NCBI GenBank assembly: GCA_030630015.1
Contig: DAOVNV010000082.1
Location: forward strand, 1-9,762
Direction: 5' to 3'
DNA from: Desulfuromonadales bacterium
GTDB lineage: Bacteria; Desulfobacterota; Desulfuromonadia; Desulfuromonadales; BM103
Length of the DNA: 9,762 bases
The stretch's first letter is position 1; the number at the start of each line of letters is the position of its first letter. Shown piece after piece: positions 1 through 5,772 of this stretch. A model generated the notes under the pieces. The model searched no databases, was not told where the DNA came from, and saw only the letters and a list, made by a program, of their open reading frames with translations. The translations under genes and the position numbers were made by a program.

Positions 1-1
1 G

Positions 2-889
2 CTGGCAACCGACTCCATCCGTTTGGGAGAATCTTCCGTCGTCATTGCCGGGGGTATGGAAAATATGTCGCTGGCGCCTTATCTGGCACCTACCGCCCGC
101 TTCGGCCAGCGAATGGGGCACGCTGAACTGCGCGATATGCTGCTTTACGATGGATTGCTTGACCCCTACTCGGGGCGACACATGGGTGAAATCACCGAAG
201 ACTGGGTAGTACAGAAGGATATCACGCGGGCTGAACAGGACGAGTATGCGGCCCGTTCTTACCGTCTGGCGCAGGCTGCGGTGAAAAACGGTGCCTTTGC
301 TGATGAATTGGTTGCGGTTGTCAAAAAGACCCGCAAGGGTGATGTGACCATCACTGAAGACGAAGAGCCTTTCCGTGGCAATGTAGAAAAACTTCCCGAG
401 TTGCGTGCGGCATTCCGTAAGGATGGTCGTATCACTGCGGGGAATGCTTCGACGATCAATGATGGTGCCGCACTGCTGCTCCTTGCGGGGGTTGAGGCAG
501 TAAATCGCTATGATCTCAAGCCGGTGGCGCGGGTTGTTTCATCGGCAACTAACAGCATAGCCCCTGAGCTGTTTGCTGAAGCCCCCGTCGATGCAATTCG
601 CAAATGTGTTGCAAGGGCCGGACTTGAACTGGGCGATATAGACCTGTTCGAGATTAACGAGGCGTTTGCGGCGGTGCCCCTGTTGGCCATGCGGGAATTG
701 AAGATCCCCCTCGAAAAAGTCAATGTCAATGGCGGTGCCGTGGCTCTTGGCCATCCGATTGGTGCCAGCGGTGCGCGGTTGGCGGCAACCCTGCTGCGTG
801 AATTGCGCCAAAGACAAGTCCGCTATGGCGTTGCGTCCCTCTGTATTGGCGGAGGCGAAGCGGTGGCTGTCTTGTTCGAACGTGTCTGA
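2..889 (+). CDS. Acetyl-CoA acetyltransferase (thiolase), 5' truncated by window edge
   Basis: This is the C-terminal three quarters (about 295 residues) of a type II thiolase, which condenses two acetyl-CoA to acetoacetyl-CoA or runs the reverse thiolysis. The frame is open to the first base, so the true start lies outside the window and the TTG at 23 is not the start. Visible family motifs are GGMENMSLAPY near the beginning, GEITEDW, the NEAF motif (about 653-667), the catalytic histidine in GHPIGASGAR (codon 752-754) and the catalytic cysteine in CIGGG (codon 842-844). The nucleophilic cysteine normally found near residue 89 would be just upstream of the window. The C-terminus is complete and of normal length. 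It converges on the ROK kinase gene with a gap of about 90 bases. The family is certain. Biosynthetic (PHB or butyrate type) versus degradative role cannot be decided without the neighbours to the left. Confidence 0.95.
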   Translation: MATDSIRLGESSVVIAGGMENMSLAPYLAPTARFGQRMGHAELRDMLLYDGLLDPYSGRHMGEITEDWVVQKDITRAEQDEYAARSYRLAQAAVKNGAFADELVAVVKKTRKGDVTITEDEEPFRGNVEKLPELRAAFRKDGRITAGNASTINDGAALLLLAGVEAVNRYDLKPVARVVSSATNSIAPELFAEAPVDAIRKCVARAGLELGDIDLFEINEAFAAVPLLAMRELKIPLEKVNVNGGAVALGHPIGASGARLAATLLRELRQRQVRYGVASLCIGGGEAVAVLFERV

Positions 890-912
890 ACCTACGTTAG
901 GGGACCCGTCTG

Positions 913-957
913 CGCCAAGGCTACGGCGTGGCAAGCTGTCCCGGCTTTTTGCGGGAC
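913..957. repeat. Dispersed GC-rich intergenic repeat plus small hairpin between convergent genes
   Basis: The gap between the convergent thiolase and kinase genes holds an 18-base motif (919-936) that recurs with one mismatch at 7962-7979, again in an intergenic position and on the same strand. It is followed by a perfect 6-bp hairpin (938-943 with 952-957, 8-base loop). There is no T-run after the hairpin on either strand, so it does not look like a normal intrinsic terminator. What the repeat does is unknown. Confidence 0.5.
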
Positions 958-982
958 TGTCCCCGACTCGCATTCTCCATCC

Positions 983-1717
983 TCAGTCCTGTGCTGCCGC
1001 CAGTGCGGCACCAATAATGCCGGCATCATTGCCCAAGAGTGCCGGGCAGGTTTCCGTCTTGATAGTGAGGAAGGGTGAGATCAGGTCGAATTCCTGGCAG
1101 ATGCCGCCGCCGATGATGAGCAGGTCCGGCCAGAAGAGTTCTTCCAGGCAACGCAGGTAGGCATCCAGGCGCGGCGCCCAGTCCCGAAAACTGAGGTCCA
1201 GCTTGGTTTTGACGGCGCCAGAGGCATAGGTTTCAGCCACCTGGTTATTGAGAATCAAGTGGCCCAGTTCGGTGTTCGGCACAAGTGTTCCGTCCCGGAA
1301 CAGGGCAGTACCGAGCCCGGTCCCCACGGTTACGATGATGACTGTCCCCGCACGGTCAACACCCTGTCCAAACCTCATTTCGGCCAGACCGGCCGCATCG
1401 GCATCGTTCAGGACGGTGATTGGGCTGCCGGTCGCCTGGCCGAGAAATTCTGACGCACACACGTCGATCCAGCTCTTGTCAATGTTTGCAGCAGTGCGGA
1501 CAATGCCTTGGTGAACGGCTGCCGGCAGACCGCAGCCGACAGCGCCTGTCCAATTGAAATGGCGCATGATCTCGCCGAGGCTGCGCGCAATCGCAAGCGG
1601 GACTGCCGGTTGAGGCGTAGGTAGACGATAACGCTCCCCGCTGAGAGAACCCCTCTCCGTATCAACTGGGGCGGCCTTGATGGCAGAGCCCCCTATGTCC
1701 ACGCCCAGAACAATCAC
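983..1717 (-). CDS. ppgK: ROK-family sugar kinase, polyphosphate glucokinase-like
   Basis: A 244-residue kinase that probably phosphorylates glucose in the cytoplasm, possibly with polyphosphate as donor. It begins with the phosphate-1 motif DIGGSAIKAA (residues 7-16). It has LNDADAAGLAE with the expected catalytic Asp105, the phosphate-2 motif VTVGTGLGTALF (129-140), NTELGHL (148-154) and the adenosine-type motif IIGGG (201-205). The zinc-binding Cys cluster of classical ROK glucokinases and repressors is absent after NTELGH, and there is no N-terminal helix-turn-helix; both fit the polyphosphate glucokinase subgroup. The start is a GTG with AGGGAGA six bases upstream. It lies 19 bases downstream of a TRAP-permease remnant, so the two were probably one operon. 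The ROK assignment is firm. The polyphosphate donor is inferred from resemblance to actinobacterial PPGK. Confidence 0.85.
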   Translation of the reverse strand: MIVLGVDIGGSAIKAAPVDTERGSLSGERYRLPTPQPAVPLAIARSLGEIMRHFNWTGAVGCGLPAAVHQGIVRTAANIDKSWIDVCASEFLGQATGSPITVLNDADAAGLAEMRFGQGVDRAGTVIIVTVGTGLGTALFRDGTLVPNTELGHLILNNQVAETYASGAVKTKLDLSFRDWAPRLDAYLRCLEELFWPDLLIIGGGICQEFDLISPFLTIKTETCPALLGNDAGIIGAALAAAQD

Positions 1718-1736
1718 TGGCGGTCTCCCTATTCAG

Positions 1737-1946
1737 TTACAGATGTGTCGGGATGCCGAAAATCTGGGGGAAAACAACCAGCATCAGCAGTACCATGGCC
1801 TGAATGATGATGAATGGTATGACACCGTAGTAGATATCGGTGGTTTTCACCTCCGGTGGGGCCACGCCCTTCAGGTAGAACAGGCTGAAGCCGAACGGCG
1901 GCGTCAGGAACGATGTCTGCAGGTTCATGGCAACCTTAAAACAAGG
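1737..1946 (-). pseudogene. C-terminal remnant of TRAP transporter large permease (DctM type)
   Basis: About 63-69 codons match the extreme C-terminus of DctM/SiaM-family permeases: NLQTSFLTPPFGFSLFYLKG, then a PPEV segment, an IYYGVIPF motif and a final hydrophobic helix ending in THL. An intact gene of this family has roughly 430-640 codons. Here the frame is closed by an in-frame TAA at 1947-1949 immediately upstream, and the DNA beyond is AT-rich and non-coding, with no small-permease or solute-receptor gene. The ATG at 1926-1928 corresponds to an internal methionine of the family, and no ribosome-binding site precedes it. I read this as a 5'-deleted relic of a transporter operon. It ends 19 bases before the kinase start, so transcription probably still passes through it. 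A functional short peptide is possible but unlikely. Confidence 0.8.
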
Positions 1947-1951
1947 TTATA

Positions 1952-1980
1952 AATATATATGAAACAATCATAAAAAGCAA
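1952..1980 (-). promoter_or_regulatory. Putative sigma70 promoter reading into the TRAP remnant and kinase
   Basis: On the minus strand a TTGCTT -35 box (1975-1980) and a TATATT -10 box (1952-1957) are separated by exactly 17 bases. Predicted transcription would start near 1945, just before the TRAP remnant, and continue into the ROK kinase. The local DNA is very AT-rich, so a chance match is possible. Confidence 0.45.
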
Positions 1981-1990
1981 AGTGGCGGAC

Positions 1991-2011
1991 GACCTTTTGC
2001 TACAAAAGGTC
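1991..2011. promoter_or_regulatory. Perfect 9-bp palindrome with oligo-A tail, operator-like
   Basis: GACCTTTTG and CAAAAGGTC form a perfect inverted repeat with a 3-base spacer, followed on the plus strand by ten consecutive A residues (2012-2021). Read on the plus strand the hairpin is followed by A, not T, and on the minus strand the T-run comes before the hairpin, so neither direction gives a standard intrinsic terminator. It lies between divergent transcription units, about 10 bases upstream of the -35 box proposed for the kinase. A regulator binding site is plausible. A scar of the deletion that truncated the TRAP gene is the alternative. Confidence 0.45.
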
Positions 2012-2098
2012 AAAAAAAAAACGGTTTGCGTACGGTCCGGAGCGGGATGGGGTGCTATGATATTATTTACGGTAAGTTTCGTGATCTGAACCAAAATG

Positions 2099-2104
2099 AA
2101 AGGA
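2099..2104 (+). promoter_or_regulatory. Ribosome-binding site deciding the quinone oxidoreductase start
   Basis: AAAGGA lies six bases before the ATG at 2111. An earlier in-frame ATG at 2096 overlaps the start of this site and has no purine-rich sequence at the right distance, so 2111 is the better start. Confidence 0.75.
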
Positions 2105-2110
2105 ACTGCC

Positions 2111-3088
2111 ATGTCCAAAGCAATCCGTATGCATGAAACCGGCGGGCCGGAAGTTCTACTCTGGGAAGATGTGGAGGTCGGAACTCCCGGACCAGATGAG
2201 GTGCTGCTTGAACAGACAGCAGTCGGCCTGAATTTCATCGATGTTTATCACCGCACCGGGCTCTACCCTTTGGAGGGGTTGCCGGCAACTCCCGGTATGG
2301 AAGCGGCGGGAAAGGTGCTTGCTGTCGGCGAGGATGTTCATCACCTGCAGGTCGGGGAAAGCGTGGCCTACGCCAGCCCGCCCGCGGGAGCTTATGCCGA
2401 GCGACGTCTGATGCCGGCGGACCGCTTGGTCAGTCTGCCCGAAGATATCGACGAGCGCCAGGCCGCCGCCATGATGCTGCAGGGCATGACGGTGCAGTAC
2501 CTGCTGCGTCGCACCTACTGCGTTGAACCGGGAGAAATCATTCTTTTTCATGCCGCCGCCGGCGGCGTGGGGTTGATCGCCTGCCAATGGGCCAAGGCTC
2601 TAGGGGCGATAGTGATCGGCACCGTTGGTTCGGAGGAAAAAGCCGAGTTGGCCAAAGCGCACGGCTGCGATCACATCATTCTGTATCGCGAGGAAGATAT
2701 TGCTGCGCGGGTCAGGGAACTGACGGATGGGGAAGGGGTCGCCGTCGTTTATGATTCTGTCGGCAAGGATACCTTTGAAGCCTCGCTCGATTCACTACGA
2801 CCGATGGGAATGCTGGTCAGCTTCGGCAACGCCTCTGGCCTGGTCCCGCCCTTCGAACCGGGGATTCTAGCCCAGAAAGGGTCGCTGTTCTTGACCCGTC
2901 CGACACTGATGGCCTACACGGCAAAGCGCCAGGATCTGCTGGCCAGTGCCAACGAACTGTTCAACGTCGTCAGGTCGGGAGATGTTCGGATCGAAATCAA
3001 TCAGAGTTATCCTCTTCGTGAAGCCGCCCAGGCGCATCGTGATCTGGAGGCTCGCAAGACGAGCGGATCGACGATCTTGATACCTTAA
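2111..3088 (+). CDS. qor: NADPH:quinone oxidoreductase, zeta-crystallin-like MDR family
   Basis: A 325-residue cytoplasmic oxidoreductase of the zinc-independent medium-chain dehydrogenase family, expected to use NADPH to reduce quinones or related electrophiles. The length equals that of characterised Qor proteins (about 325-327). The N-terminal GroES-like domain carries NFIDVYHRTGLY (41-52). The Rossmann domain has the nucleotide motif AAAGGVG (148-154), then ACQWAKALGA, a conserved TVGSEEKA stretch (171-178), YDSVGKDT (214-221) and LVSFGNASG (235-243), all close to the QorA consensus. Neither the catalytic nor the structural zinc ligands of alcohol dehydrogenases are present. It is transcribed alone, divergent from the kinase and convergent with the DUF1847 gene, and ends about 50 bases before a strong terminator. 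A clear promoter was not found; TATGAT at 2056-2061 and TATTAT at 2061-2066 are possible -10 boxes without a good -35. Confidence 0.93.
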   Translation: MSKAIRMHETGGPEVLLWEDVEVGTPGPDEVLLEQTAVGLNFIDVYHRTGLYPLEGLPATPGMEAAGKVLAVGEDVHHLQVGESVAYASPPAGAYAERRLMPADRLVSLPEDIDERQAAAMMLQGMTVQYLLRRTYCVEPGEIILFHAAAGGVGLIACQWAKALGAIVIGTVGSEEKAELAKAHGCDHIILYREEDIAARVRELTDGEGVAVVYDSVGKDTFEASLDSLRPMGMLVSFGNASGLVPPFEPGILAQKGSLFLTRPTLMAYTAKRQDLLASANELFNVVRSGDVRIEINQSYPLREAAQAHRDLEARKTSGSTILIP

Positions 3089-3093
3089 AAGCC

Positions 3094-3128
3094 GGCACGC
3101 GGCACGTGGGGCGAGGTACGCGGAAAGC
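3094..3128. repeat. Heptameric tandem array (GGCACGC-like), five units
   Basis: Immediately after the oxidoreductase stop there are five head-to-tail 7-base units, all starting with GG: GGCACGC, GGCACGT, GGGGCGA, GGTACGC, GGAAAGC. Bases 3108-3122 are an exact inverted copy of 3206-3220 on the other side of the terminator; allowing one mismatch the match extends to 3104-3122 against 3206-3224. Confidence 0.65.
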
Positions 3129-3137
3129 TTAAATCAA

Positions 3138-3181
3138 ACAAAAACAAGCGGGGCAAACTTTCCTGCCCCGCTTGTTTTTGT
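3138..3181. terminator. Bidirectional intrinsic terminator, perfect 18-bp stem
   Basis: Bases 3138-3155 and 3164-3181 are perfectly complementary across an 8-base loop. The stem has a GC-rich core next to the loop (GCGGGGCA) and an A-rich outer left arm paired with a T-rich outer right arm (TTGTTTTTGT). Because of this A/T symmetry the transcript ends in a U-rich run on both strands. It sits between the convergent quinone oxidoreductase (+) and DUF1847 (-) genes and probably ends both. Confidence 0.92.
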
Positions 3182-3195
3182 CTTGTGTTTTTGGC

Positions 3196-3996
3196 TTAAG
3201 GTTCTCGCGTACCTCGCCCCGCGTACCTCTTGCCGCGCTCCTCGATTTCTTCCCTGTGCCGGGCAACCTCTTCGTCCGATAGAACCGGCGCTTTCTGCAA
3301 GCGTTTGTAATAGGCGTTCTGGCCGTAGAGGACGGCGACCGGGTTATGCCCAGTGACGCGATCCTTGACTACGAGGGTTGTGACCGGTGCGTCGGAATAC
3401 TTGCTGAACAGCATGTCGTGGCCGACGCAGAGGCCGACAATCACATTCATGTCCGTTCCCATCTCATTAAATATCCGCGCCTGGGCAATCGGGTTGCAGG
3501 CTGCTTCAAAGTTCCCCGGGCGGATCTTGTCGGCGTCGGCAAGACCTTGTTCAAGTTTGTCGATGCTGCCGGCTTTGCAGCAGGCCGAAAAGGGCTGCAG
3601 CCCCTGGGCTCGAAGGATGTCGCTCAAGCGCTGGCACTCATCGAGCAGGCCGATGCAGGTGGCGATGCCGATTTTCTCGTAGCCCATCAGTCGGGCCAGA
3701 GCGATCAAGTCTTCTACCCGGGTCCAGTGGGCGGCAACCGCATCGGTTCCGGCGACACTCTCGTAACAGAGCCCCTCCACCTTGGCGGCAACGAACGCCA
3801 GACGAGCGTCATCATCATCGGTCTGATACTTTGCAAAAGACTCGCTGATCGTTGTGGCATACGCTTCCGCCGGGCAGTAGCCGGGTCGGGCCGGACGGTC
3901 GGCTGGAGCCCCATAACAGTTGGTTTTGCCAGTCTTTTTTATAATGGTACTGCAGTCTGCACAGGACTTTTGCGGTAGGTCTTTGAGGCTGGACAT
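3196..3996 (-). CDS. DUF1847 family cysteine-rich putative metal-binding protein
   Basis: A 266-residue cytoplasmic protein that I recognise as DUF1847, a family of predicted metal-binding proteins with no established reaction. The N-terminus has a Cys cluster (C12, C15, C27, C41) that could hold a metal or Fe-S centre. Further conserved-looking cysteines are C114, C121, C139-C140 (in ACCKAGSIDK) and C167 (CNPIAQA). The family core follows: TDMNVIVGLCVGHDMLF (181-197), then APVTTLVVKDR and TGHNPVAVLY (215-224). There is no signal peptide or membrane segment. The start is the ATG at 3996, with GGAGAG five bases upstream; a longer frame to 4089 lacks such a site and starts with a low-complexity tail. 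The last 14 or so residues (GKRYAGRGTREP) are encoded by a heptameric repeat array and are probably not family sequence. The gene follows the histidine kinase on the same strand after 95 bases, so co-transcription is possible. Confidence 0.88.
   Translation of the reverse strand: MSSLKDLPQKSCADCSTIIKKTGKTNCYGAPADRPARPGYCPAEAYATTISESFAKYQTDDDDARLAFVAAKVEGLCYESVAGTDAVAAHWTRVEDLIALARLMGYEKIGIATCIGLLDECQRLSDILRAQGLQPFSACCKAGSIDKLEQGLADADKIRPGNFEAACNPIAQARIFNEMGTDMNVIVGLCVGHDMLFSKYSDAPVTTLVVKDRVTGHNPVAVLYGQNAYYKRLQKAPVLSDEEVARHREEIEERGKRYAGRGTREP
3207..3241 (-). repeat. Heptameric repeat array inside the 3' end of the DUF1847 gene
   Basis: On the plus strand, the 7-base units GCGTACC, TCGCCCC, GCGTACC, TCTTGCC, GCGCTCC run head to tail. 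The first 14 bases are repeated with changes by the next 14. The array encodes the last residues of the DUF1847 protein and is the inverted partner of the array at 3094-3128. Confidence 0.65.
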
Positions 3997-4091
3997 GGAG
4001 TCTCTCCGGGAACTGGGTTGAAGTTGCCCGCAGGATACAGGAGGGGTGGGGACACTGTCCAGAGGATTGGGAAAGCGTGCCGGACGCATCC

Positions 4092-5051
4092 TTATGCAGG
4101 GGGAGACAGAGTGAAAAAGAAGGTTGCGCTCTTGTCGGGAATGCCCTCGGCCCAGATTTTTCCACCATGGCGCTCGATGATGCGACGCACCGTGGCCAGG
4201 CCGATGCCGGTCCCGGGCAGGGAGTTGGCTTCCGGCAGACGGGTAAATGCCTCGAACAGAGCCTCGGTCTGTGTGTTGTCGAAACCGACGCCGTTGTCGC
4301 GGACGAAGAAAACCGTCTGACCGTCCTGCTGCATCTGACCGATTTCAATGACGCCTTCACGTTCTGCAGGGATGAACTTGATGGCATTGCTGAGGATGTT
4401 TTCAAGGGCCATGCGCGTCAGATTTTTGTTGCAGTTCGCAAGCATGTCCTTCCCGATCTTGATGCTCGGTCGGTGCTTCCCCTGTATCTGCAGTAGTTCA
4501 TCCGCGATTTCACGGGCCAGTTCATCCAGCAAGACGTCCTCCGTGTGGAGGGCCCCCTTGGTGGAGGTTGCCAGGATCAGCATGCTTTCGATCTGGGCTT
4601 CCATTTTCTCGCTGTACTTGCAGATCGTCGAGAGGAGAAAATGACACTGGGTGTTTTGGCCGATCTGGCAATGATCCCTGAGCATTTCCATGGAGGTGTA
4701 GACAATAGTCAGTGAATTGCGCAGGTCATGGGACAGGGCGTAGTTGAACGCCTCAAGCTCCTGATTGGTTGCCGACAGATCTTCGTTGTGTTTCCGGAGG
4801 GCTCTCTCTAACTGTGTGCTTTTCCAAAGAAAGTGGATGGCCAGGGTCGTGATCAATACGATAAAGACGCTGAACAGGCTTCTGATGGCCAACTCGTGTG
4901 CCGTCGGATGAAAAATCTGTTGAGAGAGACTTTCCTCACCGAAAATCAACGCATCAAGCGCACAGTCAGCTATGTAGGCAAGCGGTAATAACAGAAGTGC
5001 GCATAGAAAAAGCTGTTTGTTGTAATTTCTGGTGATCGCTGAGTCGGGCAT
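4092..5051 (-). CDS. Membrane-bound sensor histidine kinase (orphan)
   Basis: A two-component sensor kinase of about 319 residues (332 if the GTG at 5088-5090 is used). Numbering from that GTG, two hydrophobic helices (about 26-50 and 68-89) enclose a short extracytoplasmic loop of about 20 residues. They are followed by a charged coiled-coil linker and a HisKA dimerisation domain with H121 in YALSHDLRNSL. The HATPase_c domain carries the N box ALENILSNAIKF (228-239), G1 DNGVGFD (265-271) and G2 GTGIGLATV (293-301). All catalytic motifs are intact. There is no PAS, HAMP or receiver domain and the loop is too small for a large ligand, so the signal may be membrane-borne or internal. No response regulator is in the window. 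The ATG at 5051 has a weak AGAG seven bases upstream; the GTG has no visible site. The DUF1847 gene follows on the same strand. Confidence 0.9.
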   Translation of the reverse strand: MPDSAITRNYNKQLFLCALLLLPLAYIADCALDALIFGEESLSQQIFHPTAHELAIRSLFSVFIVLITTLAIHFLWKSTQLERALRKHNEDLSATNQELEAFNYALSHDLRNSLTIVYTSMEMLRDHCQIGQNTQCHFLLSTICKYSEKMEAQIESMLILATSTKGALHTEDVLLDELAREIADELLQIQGKHRPSIKIGKDMLANCNKNLTRMALENILSNAIKFIPAEREGVIEIGQMQQDGQTVFFVRDNGVGFDNTQTEALFEAFTRLPEANSLPGTGIGLATVRRIIERHGGKIWAEGIPDKSATFFFTLSPPA

Positions 5052-5116
5052 CGTCTGGCTCTGTTGCCTGTTCCTGTGTGTTTGAACCACAATAGGTTTT
5101 TATTAGGTGGTAACGT

Positions 5117-5146
5117 ACTATAGTATAGCACGCAGAATGCCCGCAA
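5117..5146 (-). promoter_or_regulatory. Putative sigma70 promoter for the histidine kinase
   Basis: On the minus strand, TTGCGG (5141-5146) and TATAGT (5117-5122) are separated by 18 bases. Predicted transcription would start near 5110, about 20 bases before the GTG and 60 before the ATG of the kinase. The -10 is good and the -35 is moderate. Confidence 0.4.
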
Positions 5147-5419
5147 AAAAGGCACCAAGGCTGGTAGGGTAAACCAGGAACCTGTTGGACTATCCGCATC
5201 CTCCGCTATGATAGGCTCTGGACACAAGGGCCATAGCGAGAAATTGGATGTTCGAGGCCAGATTTATGGGAGTTTGAGAGCGAATAGCAGGACTATTTGT
5301 CGAGAATTGCCGTGAATATGGACCGAATAGCCGATTTCGCAGAAGGCTCTTGTTAAGTCCGACGGCTCCTGGGGTGGTTGAGCGGATGAGGCGGAGCGGC
5401 CCTGTTAAGCGCCGTCTGA
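5147..5419. other. Gene-poor stretch; possible dispersed repeat or decayed gene
   Basis: No convincing gene, RNA gene or terminator is visible between the kinase promoter and the small downstream gene. The minus strand has a reading frame open for about 85 codons, ending at a TAG near 5195, but it has no early start codon and no recognisable domain. The motif CGAATAGC occurs twice (5281-5288 and 5324-5331), and GACGGC near 5360 faces GCCGTC near 5412. The stretch gives an impression of a widespread intergenic repeat of this bacterial group, but that cannot be shown from one copy. Confidence 0.3.
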
Positions 5420-5614
5420 TCAGATGTAGAGACGCCGTTCAGGCCCTCTGTAAGCAGGACCTGCAGGCTTGGTGCGGATCGGATCGGAGCCGACAACGAC
5501 CCATCCGCTTGTGCGCCGAAAACGCTTCACACGGCAATGGCCAAGCAGAAGATCAAGCCCACGGGGGGCGACCCTGCAAATAGCTCCGTCGATTAACTCA
5601 ACCTGAATGGTCAT
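5420..5614 (-). CDS. Small conserved-looking 64-aa protein with C-terminal GPERR motif
   Basis: A 64-residue basic protein without signal peptide or membrane segment. It has a compact pattern: an IQVELIDG beta strand at the start, an LDLLL helix around 20-24, then FRRTSGWVVVGSDPIR (32-47) and YRGPERR (55-61) near the C-terminus. I recall similar short proteins in Geobacter-like bacteria, with a strand, a short helix, an FRRS-type segment, a GW-V-G-DP-R motif and a final GPERR, but their function is unknown to me. The start is an ATG with GGA about nine bases upstream. It lies 158 bases downstream of hisG on the same strand, with an AT-rich gap that holds a TATAAT box. It might therefore be transcribed on its own. 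A chance reading frame is the alternative, made less likely by the motif match. Confidence 0.55.
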   Translation of the reverse strand: MTIQVELIDGAICRVAPRGLDLLLGHCRVKRFRRTSGWVVVGSDPIRTKPAGPAYRGPERRLYI

Positions 5615-5682
5615 AAGTTATTCCAGTGTCTGGTGTCAGTGAAAACTCTTTACATTGACAGGTTATAAACGCTACCCAACTA

Positions 5683-5688
5683 ATTATA
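5683..5688 (-). promoter_or_regulatory. Consensus TATAAT -10 box upstream of the 64-aa gene
   Basis: The minus strand reads TATAAT about 70 bases before the 64-aa gene, in a very AT-rich stretch (5615-5770). No good -35 box stands 16-18 bases upstream, so this is only a weak promoter candidate. No hairpin terminator for hisG was seen in the same gap. Confidence 0.3.
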
Positions 5689-5772
5689 CACTAAAATACT
5701 CAAAAAACCATGAGACTTTATTGATATACGATCTGCTATATATAAAACTTTCTCGATAGATTGCCCGGTGTT

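Noticed and set aside
938..957. Hairpin between the convergent thiolase and kinase genes as an intrinsic terminator
   Set aside because: The stem is only 6 bp and no T-run follows on either strand; kept only as part of the repeat region.
3346..3978. Long plus-strand frame (210 codons) opposite the DUF1847 gene
   Set aside because: It is the antisense shadow of a gene with clear family motifs; the frame has no domain of its own.
5350..5583. Plus-strand 77-codon frame opposite the 64-aa gene
   Set aside because: Composition is shadow-like (rich in Arg, Gln and Gly from the opposite strand), with no motif and no ribosome-binding site; the opposite strand has the better candidate.
5655..5688. 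Plus-strand TTGACA followed by AT-rich sequence, resembling a promoter
   Set aside because: No good -10 box at 16-18 bases, and no plus-strand gene lies downstream.
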